Shown here: positions 1 to 6,663 of the stretch, piece by piece
Position numbering within the stretch: the first letter of the stretch is position 1
Layout: every line of letters starts with the position of its first letter
Assembly: GCA_000436115.1 (NCBI GenBank)
Contig: FR894499.1
Span: 7,135 to 16,154 of the forward strand
From: Firmicutes bacterium CAG:534
GTDB taxonomy: Bacteria > Bacillota > Clostridia > Lachnospirales > Lachnospiraceae
Direction of reading: 5' to 3'
DNA length: 9,020 bases
Notes under the pieces: model-generated
Database searches by the model: none
What the model saw: only the letters and a program-made list of their open reading frames with translations
What the model was told of the DNA's origin: nothing
Position numbers and translations under genes: made by a program

Positions 1-212
1 GTCGTCTTGGCGGTGCAGATATGGCTCGTACAGAGTTTTACAGTGAGGGTACTATTCCCCTTCAGACCCTGCGTGCTGACATTGAGTACGGCTTCGCAGA
101 GGCAAATACCACATACGGCAAGGTTGGCGTAAAGGTATGGATCTACAAGGGTGAAGTACTTCCTACCAAGAAGAATGAAGAAAAGACAGTGCAGGAAGGG
201 AGCGATAAATAA
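1..212 (+). CDS. rpsC: 30S ribosomal protein S3, C-terminal part (5' end outside window)
   Basis: This is the last 69 codons of S3. The window begins in the middle of a codon, and the reading frame starts at base 3. S3 sits at the mRNA entry channel of the 30S subunit and contributes to mRNA unwinding. The visible part is the end of the conserved C-terminal domain: RLGGADMARTE is followed by the TIPLQTLRADIEYGFAEA region and by GKVGVKVWIYKGEVLP, which are hallmark S3 blocks. A short charged tail ends in SDK. The ATG at 21 is an internal Met, not a start. The stop codon overlaps the rplP start by one base (TAATG), so translation of the two genes is probably coupled. S3 as the first gene places the window within the S10 operon part of the cluster. 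Confidence 0.97.
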   Translation, partial: RLGGADMARTEFYSEGTIPLQTLRADIEYGFAEANTTYGKVGVKVWIYKGEVLPTKKNEEKTVQEGSDK

Positions 213-649
213 TGTTAATGCCAAAAAGAGTTAAACGTCGTAAACAGTTCCGCGGCACCATGAGAGGTAAGGCAACCCGCGGCAACACCATCAGTTACGG
301 TGATTATGGTATTGTTGCATTAGAGCCGTGCTGGATCAAATCAAACCAGATAGAAGCTGCCCGTATTGCTATGACACGTTATATCAAGCGTGGTGGTAAG
401 GTTTGGATCAAGATTTTCCCTGATAAACCCGTAACAGCAAAGCCTGCAGAAACTCGTATGGGTTCCGGTAAAGGTGCTCTTGAGTACTGGGTAGCCGTAG
501 TAAAGCCCGGACGTGTTATGTTTGAGATCGCAGGAGTATCCGAAGAAATCGCAAAAGAAGCTTTACGTCTTGCAACCCATAAGCTTCCCTGCAAGTGCAA
601 GATCGTTTCTAAGGCAGACTTGGAAGGTGGTGCATCTAATGAAGACTAA
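212..649 (+). CDS. rplP: 50S ribosomal protein L16
   Basis: L16 is a 50S protein near the A site and peptidyl-transferase centre that helps position tRNA. The product is 145 residues, close to the usual 136-145. Signatures are the start MLMPKRVKRRKQFRG, GDYGIVALEPCWI, then AARIAMTRYIKRGGKVWI, and the block PAETRMGSGKG followed by EYWVAVVKPGR. The start at 212 is supported by the conserved N-terminus, by a purine-rich GGAAGGGAG ribosome-binding site at 194-202, and by the one-base overlap with the rpsC stop. Its 3' end overlaps rpmC by 11 bases. The order rpsC-rplP-rpmC is the standard S10 operon order. Confidence 0.98.
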   Translation: MLMPKRVKRRKQFRGTMRGKATRGNTISYGDYGIVALEPCWIKSNQIEAARIAMTRYIKRGGKVWIKIFPDKPVTAKPAETRMGSGKGALEYWVAVVKPGRVMFEIAGVSEEIAKEALRLATHKLPCKCKIVSKADLEGGASNED

Positions 650-845
650 CAAGTATGTAGAAGAGTTACAGGCAAAGAGCGCTGCAGCGCTGGCAGAAGA
701 CCTGGTTGCAGCAAAGAAAGAGCTTTTCAATTTGAGATTCCAGAATGCAACAAATCAGTTAGACAATACTGCTAGAATTAAAGAAGTAAGAAAGAATATC
801 GCAAGAATTCAGACCGTAATTACTCAGAAGCAGAAGGAAGCCTAA
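639..845 (+). CDS. rpmC: 50S ribosomal protein L29
   Basis: L29 is a small helical protein at the 50S exit-tunnel rim, next to L23, where nascent-chain factors dock. The product is 68 residues, normal for the family. It shows the two-helix pattern, with KKELFNLRFQ around residues 26-35 and NTARIKEVRKNIARIQTV around 45-62. The ATG at 639 is chosen because it gives the family N-terminus (MKTNKYVEEL) and follows GGAAGGTGG at 622-630. The frame stays open upstream to 513, but that would add unrelated residues inside rplP. The gene overlaps rplP by 11 bases. A 61-base gap to rpsQ follows, longer than most gaps here. Confidence 0.97.
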   Translation: MKTNKYVEELQAKSAAALAEDLVAAKKELFNLRFQNATNQLDNTARIKEVRKNIARIQTVITQKQKEA

Positions 846-906
846 GGCTTGGCCGCTTTGAGACGGATGAAGTTGCAGGAATGTCAAAGAAAGGAGACAT
901 AAAGTC

Positions 907-1161
907 GTGGAAAGAAATTTGAGAAAAACGCGTACCGGTAAGGTGGTCAGTGATAAGATGGATAAGACAATCGTTGTTGCAATCGAAGAGCATGTTAAGC
1001 ATCCTCTTTACAAGAAGGTTGTTAAGAGCACCTACAAGCTGAAAGCGCATGACGAGAACAACGAATGCCACATTGGTGATACCGTAAAGGTAATGGAAAC
1101 AAGACCTCTGTCCAAGGACAAGAGATGGAGACTTGTTGAGATCGTTGAGAGAGCAAAATAA
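907..1161 (+). CDS. rpsQ: 30S ribosomal protein S17
   Basis: S17 is a 16S rRNA-binding OB-fold protein needed early in 30S assembly. The product is 84 residues, normal length. Characteristic blocks are RKTRTGKVVSDKMDKTIVV near the start, KHPLYKKVVKSTYKLKAHDE in the middle, and GDTVKVMETRPLSKDKRWRL near the end. The start is GTG at 907, with AAGGAG at 891-896 about ten bases upstream. No in-frame ATG nearby gives the conserved N-terminus. It follows rpmC as in all S10 operons and precedes rplN, the usual first gene of the spc block. Confidence 0.97.
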   Translation: MERNLRKTRTGKVVSDKMDKTIVVAIEEHVKHPLYKKVVKSTYKLKAHDENNECHIGDTVKVMETRPLSKDKRWRLVEIVERAK

Positions 1162-1179
1162 TTTGGAAGGAGAATTGGC

Positions 1180-1548
1180 ATGATTCAACAGGAAAGCAGA
1201 CTGAAAGTCGCTGACAATACAGGTGCAAAAGAAATCCTTTGCATCAGAGTTATGGGTGGTTCCACCAGAAGATATGCAAATATTGGCGATGTGATCGTTG
1301 CTACGGTTAAAGATGCAACACCAGGCGGCGTTGTAAAGAAAGGTGACGTTGTTAAGGCTGTAGTAGTCCGTACCGTTAAGGGCGCTCGTCGTAAAGATGG
1401 TTCTTATATTAAATTTGATGAGAATGCTGCTGTGATCATTAAAGATGATAAGACTCCCAGAGGAACCCGTATTTTTGGACCGGTAGCAAGAGAGCTTCGT
1501 GAAAAACAGTTTATGAAAATTGTTTCCCTGGCTCCGGAAGTATTATAG
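1180..1548 (+). CDS. rplN: 50S ribosomal protein L14
   Basis: L14 lies on the 50S interface face, forms bridges to the 30S subunit, and is the docking site of the silencing factor RsfS. The product is 122 residues, the standard length. Signatures are the N-terminal MIQQESRLKVADNTGAKE, then ATVKDATPGGVVKKGDVVKAV, FDENAAVIIKDDKTPRGTRI, and the end FGPVARELREKQFMKIVSL. The ATG is preceded by GGAAGGAG at 1165-1172. In E. coli rplN begins the spc operon. Here I see no promoter in the 18-base gap from rpsQ, so the S10 and spc blocks are probably one transcript. Confidence 0.98.
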   Translation: MIQQESRLKVADNTGAKEILCIRVMGGSTRRYANIGDVIVATVKDATPGGVVKKGDVVKAVVVRTVKGARRKDGSYIKFDENAAVIIKDDKTPRGTRIFGPVARELREKQFMKIVSLAPEVL

Positions 1549-1559
1549 GAGGTACAGGC

Positions 1560-1871
1560 ATGGCGACATTAAAGATTAAGAAGGGTGATACCGTTAAGGT
1601 AATCGCCGGTAAGGATAAAGGAACAGAGGGCAAGGTTGTTTCCGTTGACGCTAAGAACAGCAAGGTTGTTGTAGAAGGCGTTAACATGATCACGAAGCAC
1701 ACAAAGCCTTCAGCAGCTAACCAGAATGGCGGAATTATTCAAAAAGAAGCTCCCATTGATCTTTCAAACGTAATGTACGTTCACAAGGGACAGCCTACCA
1801 GAGTAGGCTTCAAGGTTGAGAACGACAAGAAGGTACGTTTTGCTAAGTCAACCGGTGAAGTGATTGATTAA
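1560..1871 (+). CDS. rplX: 50S ribosomal protein L24
   Basis: L24 is a primary 23S rRNA-binding protein that starts 50S assembly and lies near the tunnel exit. The product is 103 residues, typical for bacteria. It begins with a KOW motif (KIKKGDTVKVIAGKDKGTEG, about residues 5-24), followed by the conserved VVVEGVNMITKHTKPS block. The later VMYVHKGQPTRVGFKVENDKKVR segment also fits L24. The ATG at 1560 follows AGGAGGT, which overlaps the rplN stop region at 1547-1553. It lies between rplN and rplE, as expected. Confidence 0.98.
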   Translation: MATLKIKKGDTVKVIAGKDKGTEGKVVSVDAKNSKVVVEGVNMITKHTKPSAANQNGGIIQKEAPIDLSNVMYVHKGQPTRVGFKVENDKKVRFAKSTGEVID

Positions 1872-1895
1872 TTCTAGGAAAGGAGAACTGGAAGC

Positions 1896-2435
1896 GTGAG
1901 CAGACTGAAAACGTTATATAATGATGAGATCATAGATGCTATGATGAAGAAGTTCGGCTACAAGAACGTGATGCAGGTACCCAAGCTTGATAAGATTGTG
2001 GTAAACATGGGCGTTGGAGAAGCAAAGGACAATGCAAAGGTTTTGGAATCCGCTGTAAAGGATCTTGAGACCATTACCGGACAGAAAGCTGTTCTGACAA
2101 AGGCTAAGAAGTCTATAGCAAACTTTAAGATCAGAGAGGGTATGCCTATCGGATGCAAGGTAACCCTGCGCGGCGAGAAGATGTATGAGTTCCTTGATCG
2201 TCTTGTGAACCTGGCACTTCCTCGTGTGCGTGACTTCAGAGGCGTAAATGCTAATGGATTTGACGGAAGAGGAAATTATTCACTGGGTATCAAGGAGCAG
2301 CTTATCTTCCCTGAGATCGAGTACGATAAGGTTGATAAGGTAAGAGGAATGGACGTTATCTTTGTTACAACAGCAAAGACTGATGAAGAAGCCCGTGAAT
2401 TATTAAAACTGTTTAATATGCCATTTGCTAAGTAG
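1896..2435 (+). CDS. rplE: 50S ribosomal protein L5
   Basis: L5 binds 5S rRNA together with L18 and contacts the P-site tRNA and the 30S head in the central protuberance. The product is 179 residues, the standard length. Conserved stretches include KLDKIVVNMGVGEA (about 30-43), the loop IREGMPIGCKVTLRG, LPRVRDFRGV, then FDGRGNYSLGIKEQLIFPEI and the C-terminal KTDEEARELLKLFNMPF. The start is GTG at 1896 after AGGAAAGGAG (1876-1885). In E. coli S8 represses the spc operon by binding mRNA at the rplE start. I see no obvious equivalent hairpin here. Confidence 0.98.
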   Translation: MSRLKTLYNDEIIDAMMKKFGYKNVMQVPKLDKIVVNMGVGEAKDNAKVLESAVKDLETITGQKAVLTKAKKSIANFKIREGMPIGCKVTLRGEKMYEFLDRLVNLALPRVRDFRGVNANGFDGRGNYSLGIKEQLIFPEIEYDKVDKVRGMDVIFVTTAKTDEEARELLKLFNMPFAK

Positions 2436-2449
2436 AAGGAGGTAAGTTC

Positions 2450-2635
2450 ATGGCTAAAACATCGATGAAGATTAAACAGCAGCGTAAGCCTAAATTCTCC
2501 ACACAGGAGTATACACGCTGCAGAGTTTGTGGACGTCCGCACTCCGTCCTCAGAAAATATGGAATTTGCAGAGTATGTTTCCGTGAATTGGCTTACAAGG
2601 GACAGATCCCCGGCGTAAAGAAAGCCAGCTGGTAA
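2450..2635 (+). CDS. rpsZ: 30S ribosomal protein S14, zinc-binding type Z
   Basis: S14 is a late-assembling protein of the 30S head. At 61 residues this is the short zinc-binding form, as opposed to the roughly 90-100 residue zinc-free form. The zinc ligands are visible as two CxxC pairs at Cys24/Cys27 and Cys40/Cys43 (CRVCG and CRVCF). The end GQIPGVKKASW is the family signature. The ATG follows AGAAGGAGGT at 2434-2443. It lies between rplE and rpsH as in other Firmicutes. The same gene is often called rpsN. A second, zinc-free S14 may exist elsewhere in the genome but cannot be seen here. Confidence 0.97.
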   Translation: MAKTSMKIKQQRKPKFSTQEYTRCRVCGRPHSVLRKYGICRVCFRELAYKGQIPGVKKASW

Positions 2636-2703
2636 ATTGCTTCGCTCCGTTGGAGCTTTGTAAGTACAGGATATTGCATTGAAATGATACAGGAGGAAAT
2701 AAA

Positions 2704-3105
2704 ATGACAATGAGTGATCCTATTGCAGATATGCTTACAAGAATTCGTAATGCGAATACTGCAAAACACGATACAGTAGACGTTCCCTCTTCCAAAATGA
2801 AGCTGGCTATTGCTGATATTCTTCTGGAAGAAGGCTACATTAAGAAATATGATCTGATTGATGAAGGAAACTTCAAGACCATCCGCATCACCTTAAAGTA
2901 TGGTGCTGACAGAAACGAAAAGATCATCAGCGGTCTTAAGAGAATTTCCAAGCCCGGTCTTCGTATTTATGCCGGCAAGGAAGAACTGCCCAGAGTACTT
3001 GGAGGACTTGGTATTGCAATCATTTCCACCAACCAGGGTGTTGTAACTGATAAGAAGGCAAGAGAGCTTCAGGTAGGCGGCGAAGTATTAGCCTACATTT
3101 GGTAA
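2704..3105 (+). CDS. rpsH: 30S ribosomal protein S8
   Basis: S8 binds the central domain of 16S rRNA and organises the 30S platform. The product is 133 residues, as usual. The N-terminus MTMSDPIADMLTRIRNAN is the family signature. The C-terminal rRNA-binding half shows RISKPGLRIYAGKEELPRV, GGLGIAIISTNQGVVTDKKA, and the end GGEVLAYIW. The ATG follows AGGAGG at 2691-2696. In gamma-proteobacteria S8 is the autogenous repressor of the spc operon. Whether it does so here is unknown. Confidence 0.98.
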   Translation: MTMSDPIADMLTRIRNANTAKHDTVDVPSSKMKLAIADILLEEGYIKKYDLIDEGNFKTIRITLKYGADRNEKIISGLKRISKPGLRIYAGKEELPRVLGGLGIAIISTNQGVVTDKKARELQVGGEVLAYIW

Positions 3106-3157
3106 GAAGCACGAAAAGCAGCGTAAATAGTTAATCTAAATCATAGGAGGTACGGGC

Positions 3158-3700
3158 ATGTCACGAATAGGAAGAATGCCGATCGCAATCCCTGCAGGCG
3201 TAACTGTAGACATTGCAGAAAATAATAAAGTGACTGTAAAAGGTCCTAAAGGGACACTTGAAAGAATGTGTGCACCTGAGATGGAGATCAAGGTTGAGGG
3301 AGCAGAGATCATCGTTTCCAGACCCAATGATCTGAAGAAGATGAAATCCTTACACGGTCTTACAAGATCTCTCATTAACAACATGGTAAAGGGTGTTACA
3401 GAAGGATTTGAGAAGAAGCTGGAAGTAAACGGTGTTGGTTACAGAGCAGCAAAATCCGGAAACAAGTTGACCTTATCTTTAGGATATTCCCATCCCGTTG
3501 AGATGATCGATCCCGAAGGTATCGAGACGGTACTTGATGGACAAAACATCATCATCGTTAAGGGTATTGATAAAGAGAAAGTTGGCCAGTTCGCAGCTGA
3601 GATCAGAGACAAGAGAAAGCCTGAGCCTTATAAGGGCAAGGGTATCAAGCTTGCTGATGAGGTGATCAGACGTAAAGTTGGTAAGACTGGTAAGAAATAG
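3158..3700 (+). CDS. rplF: 50S ribosomal protein L6
   Basis: L6 is a two-domain 23S rRNA-binding protein near the sarcin-ricin loop and the GTPase centre. The product is 180 residues, standard. The start MSRIGRMPIAIPAGV is conserved. The central NGVGYRA motif lies at about residues 91-97 and the C-terminal RKPEPYKGKGI motif at about 153-163, followed by a basic tail. The ATG follows TAGGAGG at 3144-3150. A 52-base gap after rpsH contains no other gene that I can see. Confidence 0.98.
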   Translation: MSRIGRMPIAIPAGVTVDIAENNKVTVKGPKGTLERMCAPEMEIKVEGAEIIVSRPNDLKKMKSLHGLTRSLINNMVKGVTEGFEKKLEVNGVGYRAAKSGNKLTLSLGYSHPVEMIDPEGIETVLDGQNIIIVKGIDKEKVGQFAAEIRDKRKPEPYKGKGIKLADEVIRRKVGKTGKK

Positions 3701-3717
3701 ATAAGGAGAGTGTAGAG

Positions 3718-4086
3718 ATGGTTAGTAAAGAATCAAGACAGAAAGTTCGTGTTAAGAAGCACATGAAAATTCGTAACCGCTTCAGCGGTACATCTGAAAG
3801 ACCTCGTCTTGCTGTATTCCGTAGCAATAATCATATGTATGCTCAAATTATTGACGATACAGCTCAGAACACTTTGGTTGCAGCTTCCACCGTTGAGAAG
3901 GAAGTAAAGGACCAGCTTGAAAAGACAAACAATGTTGAAGCAGCGGCATATCTCGGAACAGTAATTGCAAAGAGAGCGCTTGAGAAGGGCATTGACACTG
4001 TTGTTTTTGACAGAGGCGGCTTTATATACCAGGGTAAGATCGCAGCGTTAGCTGACGCAGCCAGAGAAGCTGGCTTGAAATTCTAG
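3718..4086 (+). CDS. rplR: 50S ribosomal protein L18
   Basis: L18 binds 5S rRNA with L5 and anchors it in the central protuberance. The product is 122 residues, usual for the family. The N-terminus is strongly basic (SRQKVRVKKHMKIRNRFSGT) as expected for an rRNA-binding tail. The core has ERPRLAVFRSNNHMYAQIIDD and VFDRGGFIYQGKIAALADAAREAGL, the classic L18 C-terminus. The ATG follows AAGGAG at 3703-3708. The rplF-rplR-rpsE order is the canonical spc order. Confidence 0.98.
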   Translation: MVSKESRQKVRVKKHMKIRNRFSGTSERPRLAVFRSNNHMYAQIIDDTAQNTLVAASTVEKEVKDQLEKTNNVEAAAYLGTVIAKRALEKGIDTVVFDRGGFIYQGKIAALADAAREAGLKF

Positions 4087-4104
4087 GAAAGGAAGAAGCA
4101 AAAC

Positions 4105-4611
4105 ATGAAGAATATCATAGATGTAAGCCAGTTAGAATTAACCGATAAGGTCGTTGCTATCAAGCGTGTAACAAAGACTGTAAAGGGTGGCCGTAACATG
4201 AGATTTACCGCACTTGTTGTTGTAGGTGATGGAAACGGTCATGTTGGAGCAGGACTTGGCAAGGCTGTAGAAATTCCTGAAGCAATCCGTAAGGGAAAAG
4301 AAGATGCTATGAAGCATATCGTAAGCATCGCTCTTGACGAGAACAAATCCATTACCCATGACTTTATTGGTAAGTACGGTTCCGCAAGCGTTCTTTTAAA
4401 GAAGGCTCCCGAAGGTACCGGTATCATCGCAGGCGGTCCTGCGCGTATCGTGTGCGAGCTTTCCGGAATTAAGAACATCCGTACAAAGTCCTTAGGTTCC
4501 AATAACAAGCAGAACGTGGTTCTTGCAACAATCGAAGGCCTCAGCTCATTGAAGACACCGGAAGAAGTTGCCAGAAAGCGCGGAAAATCATTAGAAGAAA
4601 TCATGGCATAA
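4105..4611 (+). CDS. rpsE: 30S ribosomal protein S5
   Basis: S5 forms part of the mRNA entry channel, works with S3 and S4 in decoding fidelity, and is the classic site of spectinomycin-resistance mutations. The product is 168 residues, normal. The N-terminal double-stranded-RNA-binding-like domain shows RVTKTVKGGR (21-30) and GDGNGHVGAGLGKA (41-54). The C-terminal domain shows GTGIIAGGPAR (104-114) and TKSLGSNN, followed by NVVLATIEGL. The KGGR loop is the usual wild-type sequence. The variant SNNKQN (most bacteria have NP after SN) is one I associate with Lachnospiraceae. The ATG follows AGGAAAGGAAG. Confidence 0.98.
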   Translation: MKNIIDVSQLELTDKVVAIKRVTKTVKGGRNMRFTALVVVGDGNGHVGAGLGKAVEIPEAIRKGKEDAMKHIVSIALDENKSITHDFIGKYGSASVLLKKAPEGTGIIAGGPARIVCELSGIKNIRTKSLGSNNKQNVVLATIEGLSSLKTPEEVARKRGKSLEEIMA

Positions 4612-4624
4612 GGAGGGAACAGAG

Positions 4625-4813
4625 ATGGCAGAGCAGAAGATGTTAAAGATCACATTAGTAAAATCTACTATCGGTGCAGTTCCCAAGGTAAAAGCTACCG
4701 CACTTTCCATGGGACTCAGAAAGCTGAACAAGACCATTACTTTACCTGACAATCAGTGTACAAGAGGTCAGATTCAGCAGATCAGACATTTGATTAAAGT
4801 AGAAGAAGTTTAA
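4625..4813 (+). CDS. rpmD: 50S ribosomal protein L30
   Basis: L30 is a small 50S protein with a ferredoxin-like fold that contacts 23S and 5S rRNA regions. The product is 62 residues, typical of the short bacterial form. Family features are LKITLVKSTIGAVPKVKATA near the start, then LGLRKLNKTITL-like spacing (here MGLRKLNKTITL), and RGQIQQIRHLIKVEE at the end. The start ATG follows AAGGAGGG at 4610-4617, which overlaps the rpsE stop codon. It lies between rpsE and rplO, the canonical position. Confidence 0.97.
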   Translation: MAEQKMLKITLVKSTIGAVPKVKATALSMGLRKLNKTITLPDNQCTRGQIQQIRHLIKVEEV

Positions 4814-4820
4814 TAAGATA

Positions 4821-4828
4821 AGGAGGTG
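4821..4828 (+). promoter_or_regulatory. Ribosome-binding site that fixes the rplO TTG start
   Basis: AGGAGGTG is a near-perfect match to the anti-Shine-Dalgarno sequence. A GTG at 4826 that could be read as an in-frame start lies inside it and so cannot be its own start. Eight bases after AGGAGG comes TTG at 4835, which gives the L15 N-terminus. This decides in favour of TTG. Confidence 0.85.
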
Positions 4829-4834
4829 TCAGCA

Positions 4835-5284
4835 TTGAGTATTGAATTATCAAATTTAAGACCTGCAGATGGTTCTAAGCATAGTGATAATTTTAGAAGA
4901 GGCCGTGGACATGGTTCAGGAAACGGTAAGACGGCTGGTAAGGGCCACAAGGGTCAGAAGGCTCGTTCCGGAGCACCCAGACCTGGTTTTGAAGGTGGTC
5001 AGATGCCTTTATACAGACGTATCCCCAAGAGAGGCTTTACCTGCCCCAGCTCTAAGGAGATCGTTGGTATCAATTTAGGAACACTGAATGAAAGGTTTGA
5101 AGACGGCGCTGTTGTAGATCTGGAAGCGCTGATCGAAAGCGGTATTGTTAAAAATCCTAAAGATGGTGTTAAAATCCTCGGAAACGGAGAAATTACCAAG
5201 AAGCTTACAGTAAAGGCAAATGCTTTCAGTGCATCCGCAAAAGAAAAAATTGAAGCTATTGGTGGAACTGTAGAGGTGATGTAA
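4835..5284 (+). CDS. rplO: 50S ribosomal protein L15 (TTG start)
   Basis: L15 is a late-assembling 50S protein with a long glycine- and arginine-rich extension threaded into 23S rRNA. The product is 149 residues. The N-terminus reads LSNLRPADGSKHSDNFRRGR, followed by GHGSGNGKTAGKGHKGQKAR, FEGGQMPLYRRIPKRGF and a folded C-terminal half ending IEAIGGTVEVM, all characteristic. The start is taken as TTG at 4835 because the upstream in-frame GTG at 4826 lies within the Shine-Dalgarno sequence. The stop overlaps the secY ATG by one base (TAATG), which suggests coupled translation. Confidence 0.95.
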   Translation: MSIELSNLRPADGSKHSDNFRRGRGHGSGNGKTAGKGHKGQKARSGAPRPGFEGGQMPLYRRIPKRGFTCPSSKEIVGINLGTLNERFEDGAVVDLEALIESGIVKNPKDGVKILGNGEITKKLTVKANAFSASAKEKIEAIGGTVEVM

Positions 5285-6597
5285 TGCTTACAACCTTAAA
5301 AAATGCATTTAAGATCAAAGAAATCAGAAAGAAGCTTTTATATACACTGGTCATGCTGGTTGTGATCCGTTTAGGATCACAGCTTCCTGTGCCCGGCGTA
5401 GACAGACATTATTTTTCAACCTGGTTTGCACAGCAGACGGGAGATGCCTTCAATTTCTTTGATGCCTTTACGGGTGGTTCATTCTTAAACATGTCCATCC
5501 TGGCACTGAACATCACACCATATATCACATCTTCCATTATCATACAGCTTTTAACCATTGCAATTCCAAAGCTGGAGGAGATGCAGAAGGATGGTGAGGA
5601 TGGCCGCAAGAAGCTTGTGGCAATTACCCGTTATGTGACAGTTGCACTGGCACTGATCGAGTCCACAGCCATGGCGGTCGCCTTTGGCAATAATGGACTT
5701 CTGGAAAACTTCAATGCCCTGAATGTGATCACCGTTATTGCAGCCCTGACTGCAGGAAGTGCTTTCCTGATGTGGGTCGGCGAGCGGATCACGGAAAACG
5801 GCGTTGGAAACGGTATTTCCATTGTGCTGGTGATCAATATCATTTCCAGAATTCCTCAGGATATCGCACAGCTCTTTGAACAGTTTGTCTTTGGCAAGGC
5901 GATTGCCGTTGGCGCTGTAGCTACACTGATTATCCTGGCAATCATCCTGGCAATGGTGATCATGGTTATCATCTTAAATGATGGTACCCGCAAAATTCCT
6001 GTACAGTATGCAAAGAAGGTACAGGGAAGAAAAATGGTAGGAGGCCAGACCTCTTCCATTCCGCTGAAAGTTAATACAGCAGGCGTTATCCCGATCATCT
6101 TCGCTTCCTCACTGATGCAGCTGCCGGTTGTAATCTGCAGCTTCTTCGGATATCAGGGAACCGGAATTTGGGGACATATTCTGAAGGGCTTAAATTCCAG
6201 CTACTGGTGCAAGCCCAGCGAGCCTGTTTATTCCATAGGACTTGTTGTGTATATTGTGTTGGTAATCTTTTTTGCTTACTTCTATACGTCAATTACCTTC
6301 AATCCCCTGGAGATCGCTGACAACATGAAAAAGCAGGGTGGATTTATTCCTGGTATCAGACCGGGCAAGCCCACCAGTGATTATCTGACCAGGATCCTCA
6401 ACTACATTATCTTTATTGGTGCAGCCGGACTTACCGTGATCTGTGTTATCCCATATTTCTTTAACGGTATTTTTGGCGCATCCGTATCCTTCGGCGGCAC
6501 AAGCCTTATCATTATCGTAAGCGTTGTGCTGGAGACCATGAAGCAGGTTGAATCACAGATGCTGGTTCGTAATTACAAAGGCTTTTTGAACGACTAG
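5284..6597 (+). CDS. secY: Preprotein translocase channel subunit SecY
   Basis: SecY is the pore-forming subunit of the SecYEG channel in the cytoplasmic membrane, used with SecA or the ribosome. The product is 437 residues, normal. I place ten hydrophobic segments at roughly 18-36, 70-95, 112-134, 146-166, 177-198, 208-231, 264-287, 314-338, 370-390 and 396-416. The lateral-gate segment ALNITPYITSSIIIQLL, the ERITENGVGNGIS motif and the cytosolic-loop Arg359 in PGIRPGKPT are all present. The C-terminus VESQMLVRNYKGF is typical. The start overlaps the rplO stop (TAATG), with AGAGGTG at 5272-5278 as ribosome-binding site. An internal hairpin lies at codons 25-34, and a long hairpin follows the stop codon. 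Confidence 0.98.
   Translation: MLTTLKNAFKIKEIRKKLLYTLVMLVVIRLGSQLPVPGVDRHYFSTWFAQQTGDAFNFFDAFTGGSFLNMSILALNITPYITSSIIIQLLTIAIPKLEEMQKDGEDGRKKLVAITRYVTVALALIESTAMAVAFGNNGLLENFNALNVITVIAALTAGSAFLMWVGERITENGVGNGISIVLVINIISRIPQDIAQLFEQFVFGKAIAVGAVATLIILAIILAMVIMVIILNDGTRKIPVQYAKKVQGRKMVGGQTSSIPLKVNTAGVIPIIFASSLMQLPVVICSFFGYQGTGIWGHILKGLNSSYWCKPSEPVYSIGLVVYIVLVIFFAYFYTSITFNPLEIADNMKKQGGFIPGIRPGKPTSDYLTRILNYIIFIGAAGLTVICVIPYFFNGIFGASVSFGGTSLIIIVSVVLETMKQVESQMLVRNYKGFLND
5358..5384 (+). other. Inverted repeat/hairpin in early secY coding sequence
   Basis: TGTGATCC (5361-5368) and GGATCACA (5374-5381) are perfect complements around the 5-base loop GTTTA. Three outer pairs (two G-T, one G-C) extend the stem to 11 pairs. 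It covers codons 25-34, within the first membrane segment. The pairing is certain; any function is not. Confidence 0.6.
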
Positions 6598-6603
6598 AAT
6601 GAT

Positions 6604-6645
6604 TAGAGGTTAGGGGAAAACCGCAGGGTTTTTCCTTAATCTCTA
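6604..6645 (+). other. Long 19-bp RNA-like hairpin between secY and adk
   Basis: Bases 6604-6622 pair with 6627-6645 without a single mismatch or bulge around a GCAG loop. Sixteen pairs are Watson-Crick and three are G-U (6609/6640, 6613/6636, 6616/6633). The use of G-U pairs points to selection at the RNA level. The stem begins 6 bases after the secY stop and ends 18 bases before the adk start. Only a weak T-rich stretch (TATATTTAAT) follows, so it is not a textbook terminator. It could be a weak terminator, an mRNA-stabilising 3' end, or a cleavage site for a double-strand-specific RNase. Any of these would separate adk-map expression from the ribosomal genes. Confidence 0.85.
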
Positions 6646-6653
6646 TATTTAAT

Positions 6654-6660
6654 GGAGGAG
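6654..6660 (+). promoter_or_regulatory. Ribosome-binding site that fixes the adk start
   Basis: GGAGGAG lies 3 bases before the ATG at 6664 (GGAGG ends 5 bases before it). The in-frame ATG at 6652 runs into this site and would leave itself without one, so the start is at 6664. The resulting N-terminus MKIIMLGAPG is the family consensus. Confidence 0.85.
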
Positions 6661-6663
6661 AAT

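Noticed and set aside
513..638. Longer N-terminus for L29 starting at 513
   Set aside because: This would overlap rplP by more than 130 bases and add residues unlike any L29. The ATG at 639 has its own ribosome-binding site.
1917..1922. TATAAT inside early rplE as an internal promoter
   Set aside because: There is no -35 match at the right distance. The sequence is explained by coding for TLYNDE.
2644..2656. GCTCC-GTT-GGAGC hairpin after rpsZ as a terminator
   Set aside because: The stem is only five pairs with a 3-base loop and lacks a T-tract, and rpsH follows with a good ribosome-binding site. Operon read-through is expected.
4826..4834. GTG at 4826 as rplO start
   Set aside because: It is part of the Shine-Dalgarno sequence AGGAGGTG. 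The TTG at 4835 has correct spacing.
6652..6663. ATG at 6652 as adk start
   Set aside because: It is immediately followed by the GGAGGAG ribosome-binding site of the real start at 6664. It would add four residues not found in the family.
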